DNA from: Fratercula arctica
Lineage: Eukaryota > Chordata > Aves > Charadriiformes > Alcidae
Direction: 5' to 3'
DNA: 64,000 nt
Assembly (NCBI GenBank): GCA_947846985.1
Contig: CANTUZ010000001.1
Location: forward strand, 149,264,447 to 149,328,446
Below the pieces are notes generated by a model, which ran no database searches, was not told the DNA's origin, and was given only the letters and a program-made list of their open reading frames with translations. Positions 62,317-64,000 of this stretch are shown here, piece by piece (position 1 is the first letter of the stretch; every line of letters begins with the position of its first letter). Position numbers and translations under genes: made by a program.

Positions 62317-62800
62317 TGTCCTGGTTGCGGTTGGGAAAGAGTTAATTTTCTTTCTAGTGATTGCTCTGAAAGGAATGTCAATAATACCTATTGTTTTTAG
62401 TTGTTGCTAAGTGATGTTTACACTATTCAAGGACTTTTTCAGCTTCCCATAGAAGCATAGACAGAACGATGGAATGGACAATGAAATATTCCATACCATA
62501 GACATCATGCTCAGTATATAAATGGGGGGTGGCCAGGGGGTAGGAATCCATGATCACTGCTCAGGAAGGTGCCAATTCACTGGGTGGTGAGAGTGACCAA
62601 TGTCATTGTTATCGTTATTATTATTGTTATTTTTCTTTTCATGTTATTGTTTCTATTAAACTGTCTTTATCTCAACCCACGATTTTTTTTGCTCCCTTTC
62701 CCCTTTTTTTTTCCCTCTTCCCCCTACCATTCTGGGAGAAGGGAAGGGAGCGGGATGTATGTGCATGGTTCTAGTTGCCGGCTGGGGTTAAACCATGACA
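62317..62800 (+). mobile_element. Second solo LTR (ERVL-like) with perfect 5-bp target duplication
   Basis: The element runs from TGTCCTGGTTGCGG to TTAAACCATGACA (TG...CA) and is flanked by cagac on both sides (62312-62316 and 62801-62805). It shares with the 12.87-kb copy ggagttaattttctttctag-type text, ttcagcttcccatagaag, atattccatacca, gactgtctttatctcaaccc and ttgccggctggggtt. It is 484 bp long. No internal retroviral sequence is present. Confidence 0.95.
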
Positions 62801-62805
62801 CAGAC

Positions 62806-64000
62806 CAAAAGAGAAAAGATGGCAAAGAAGGGACTGGGACGTGCAATCAGTGTTGTTGCTAATTTTTTAAAGGGACCCTTTTTTATTTAGACAACATCCC
62901 ATAATCATCTTTCCAACCTCCCCCCAACATAGCATCATCTCTTTTAAACCTGTCCCCTGTGCTATTTCGCAAAACCTTGTGGTACCTGAGGAATACATCT
63001 CGGAGCAGTGAAAACTGCAATTATGACTTTTTATGTCCTCTCCCAATTTATAGGTTTTTCAAATTACTTTACATCCAACAGATTTACTTCATTTGTCATA
63101 AAAAAAAATTGGCAAATGCTATCCAGCTTAATAAAAGTGGCATTTCCATTCAAAAATGATTCCTTTTGGTTTGAAGAGGCTGTTTCGGAAATGAACATAA
63201 TTTGGAGGTTTTCAGTTTCTCACAAGTGACTGTGAGTCAGGAAGAAAGGCTGCGGGGTTTGTACCTCGTCATTCAAGCCAGTTTTGTGGTTGGATCCAAG
63301 GGGCAGTTAGAAAGTAAAGAGTTACTTCTTGACCGTTTTCAATACAGCTTCATTTTTGGACAAACATTTTCAAAATACCACAGAAAGAATTAAAAGCAAT
63401 GGATATAAACATCTGTCTATCAGACCACTGAAATAATTTTGAAAGAGAACTCACGCTGGAGAGGGACATCAGGGTGGCCTCTGTTTGGGGACCTTGTGCA
63501 CATCCAAAGGAATCCAAGTCTGGTGCTGCTCAGTCATTTAAAAATTATATCCGGGATTTTTGCAGGGACTTGGTAGAGCTTCCCGAGGCAACGATACCTT
63601 TGTAGTTTTCAAACTGGACTCCCTATGGCCTCGGCATTCCCTTACTGGTCCTCAGATTGGGCATTTCCTATTCCTCCATGAGGTGGGACGCTGAGAGCAT
63701 ACTGAAATGAGCACAGAGGGGGCCCTCTAGCCAACTCCACCAATTTAGGCACTTTCGAAGTATTTTTTGCTGAGGGAGCAGGCACGAGGTGTTTTCAGGA
63801 TGGCCCTGATTTATGCAGTACAGAGGTTTTTGAAATTCACCTGATCGGTGGATTTCTGGACATCCTCAAAATGTTCCCTAGATGGATTTTTTGAGTATTT
63901 CCTAGAATTGCCTCCTTCAGATAACAGTATCTAAACTGAGATGGCTATAAATGAAGCATAGAGTTACAAGGAAACATGCATGTTGCAGAGCTCTGCCTTT
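62806..64000. other. Intergenic right edge
   Basis: No recognisable gene or repeat is seen after the solo LTR, only AT-rich sequence with short random open frames. Confidence 0.55.

Noticed and set aside
45061..64000. TSPAN11, the other expected neighbour
   Set aside because: No tetraspanin exon (Cys-Cys-Gly or membrane segments) was found. It probably lies further right.
1..64000. CRISPR arrays, operons, phage or plasmid features
   Set aside because: The window is vertebrate nuclear DNA and no direct-repeat/spacer pattern or bacterial gene was seen.

Overview
This window is vertebrate nuclear DNA, almost certainly from a bird. The evidence is one large gene split into many short GT-AG exons, a single CpG island, several CR1 LINE fragments with typical avian CR1 3' ends, and avian-type ERVL-like LTRs. 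It contains no bacterial operon, phage, CRISPR array or plasmid.

The one gene that can be reconstructed is CAPRIN2 (caprin family member 2, a cytoplasmic RNA-granule and Wnt-signalling protein). It lies on the minus strand and appears complete. The CpG-island promoter and a non-coding or partly coding first exon are near 44.65-44.86 kb. Nineteen coding exons run from 43424 down to the stop at 8109. Two candidate poly(A) signals follow at 7894 and 7780. All exon junctions keep frame, and the splice product is about 1167 residues. In order, the protein has an N-terminal caprin dimerisation region, a Trp-containing tandem-repeat region (exon 8), Ser/Pro/Gln-rich linkers, a short RG-rich segment and a C-terminal C1q domain.

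Layout: 1-7.7 kb is intergenic DNA downstream of CAPRIN2. It holds a degraded LTR fragment (about 1.79-2.17 kb), a long 5'-truncated CR1 (2.9-4.7 kb) and an unexplained exon-like open segment at the left edge. 7.78-44.9 kb is CAPRIN2. Its introns carry a CR1 remnant next to an exon (10.2 kb), a solo LTR with a perfect target duplication (12.87-13.33 kb), a (TA)n(GA)n microsatellite (22.3 kb) and an old CR1 (36.3-37.0 kb). 44.9-64 kb is intergenic DNA upstream of CAPRIN2. It holds a well-preserved CR1 3' end (45.6-45.96 kb), a C20 tract, small palindromes, a tandem pair of AP-1 sites, an old CR1 (61.7-62.1 kb) and a second solo LTR with a perfect target duplication (62.3-62.8 kb). No other protein gene was recognised.

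I did not find a wholly new biological system. The points most worth a second look are the regular Trp repeat array in exon 8 with its fully open antisense frame, an in-frame upstream start inside the CpG island, two NAGNAG acceptors that each toggle one alanine, and a CR1 fragment ending at the branch-point region of a coding exon.
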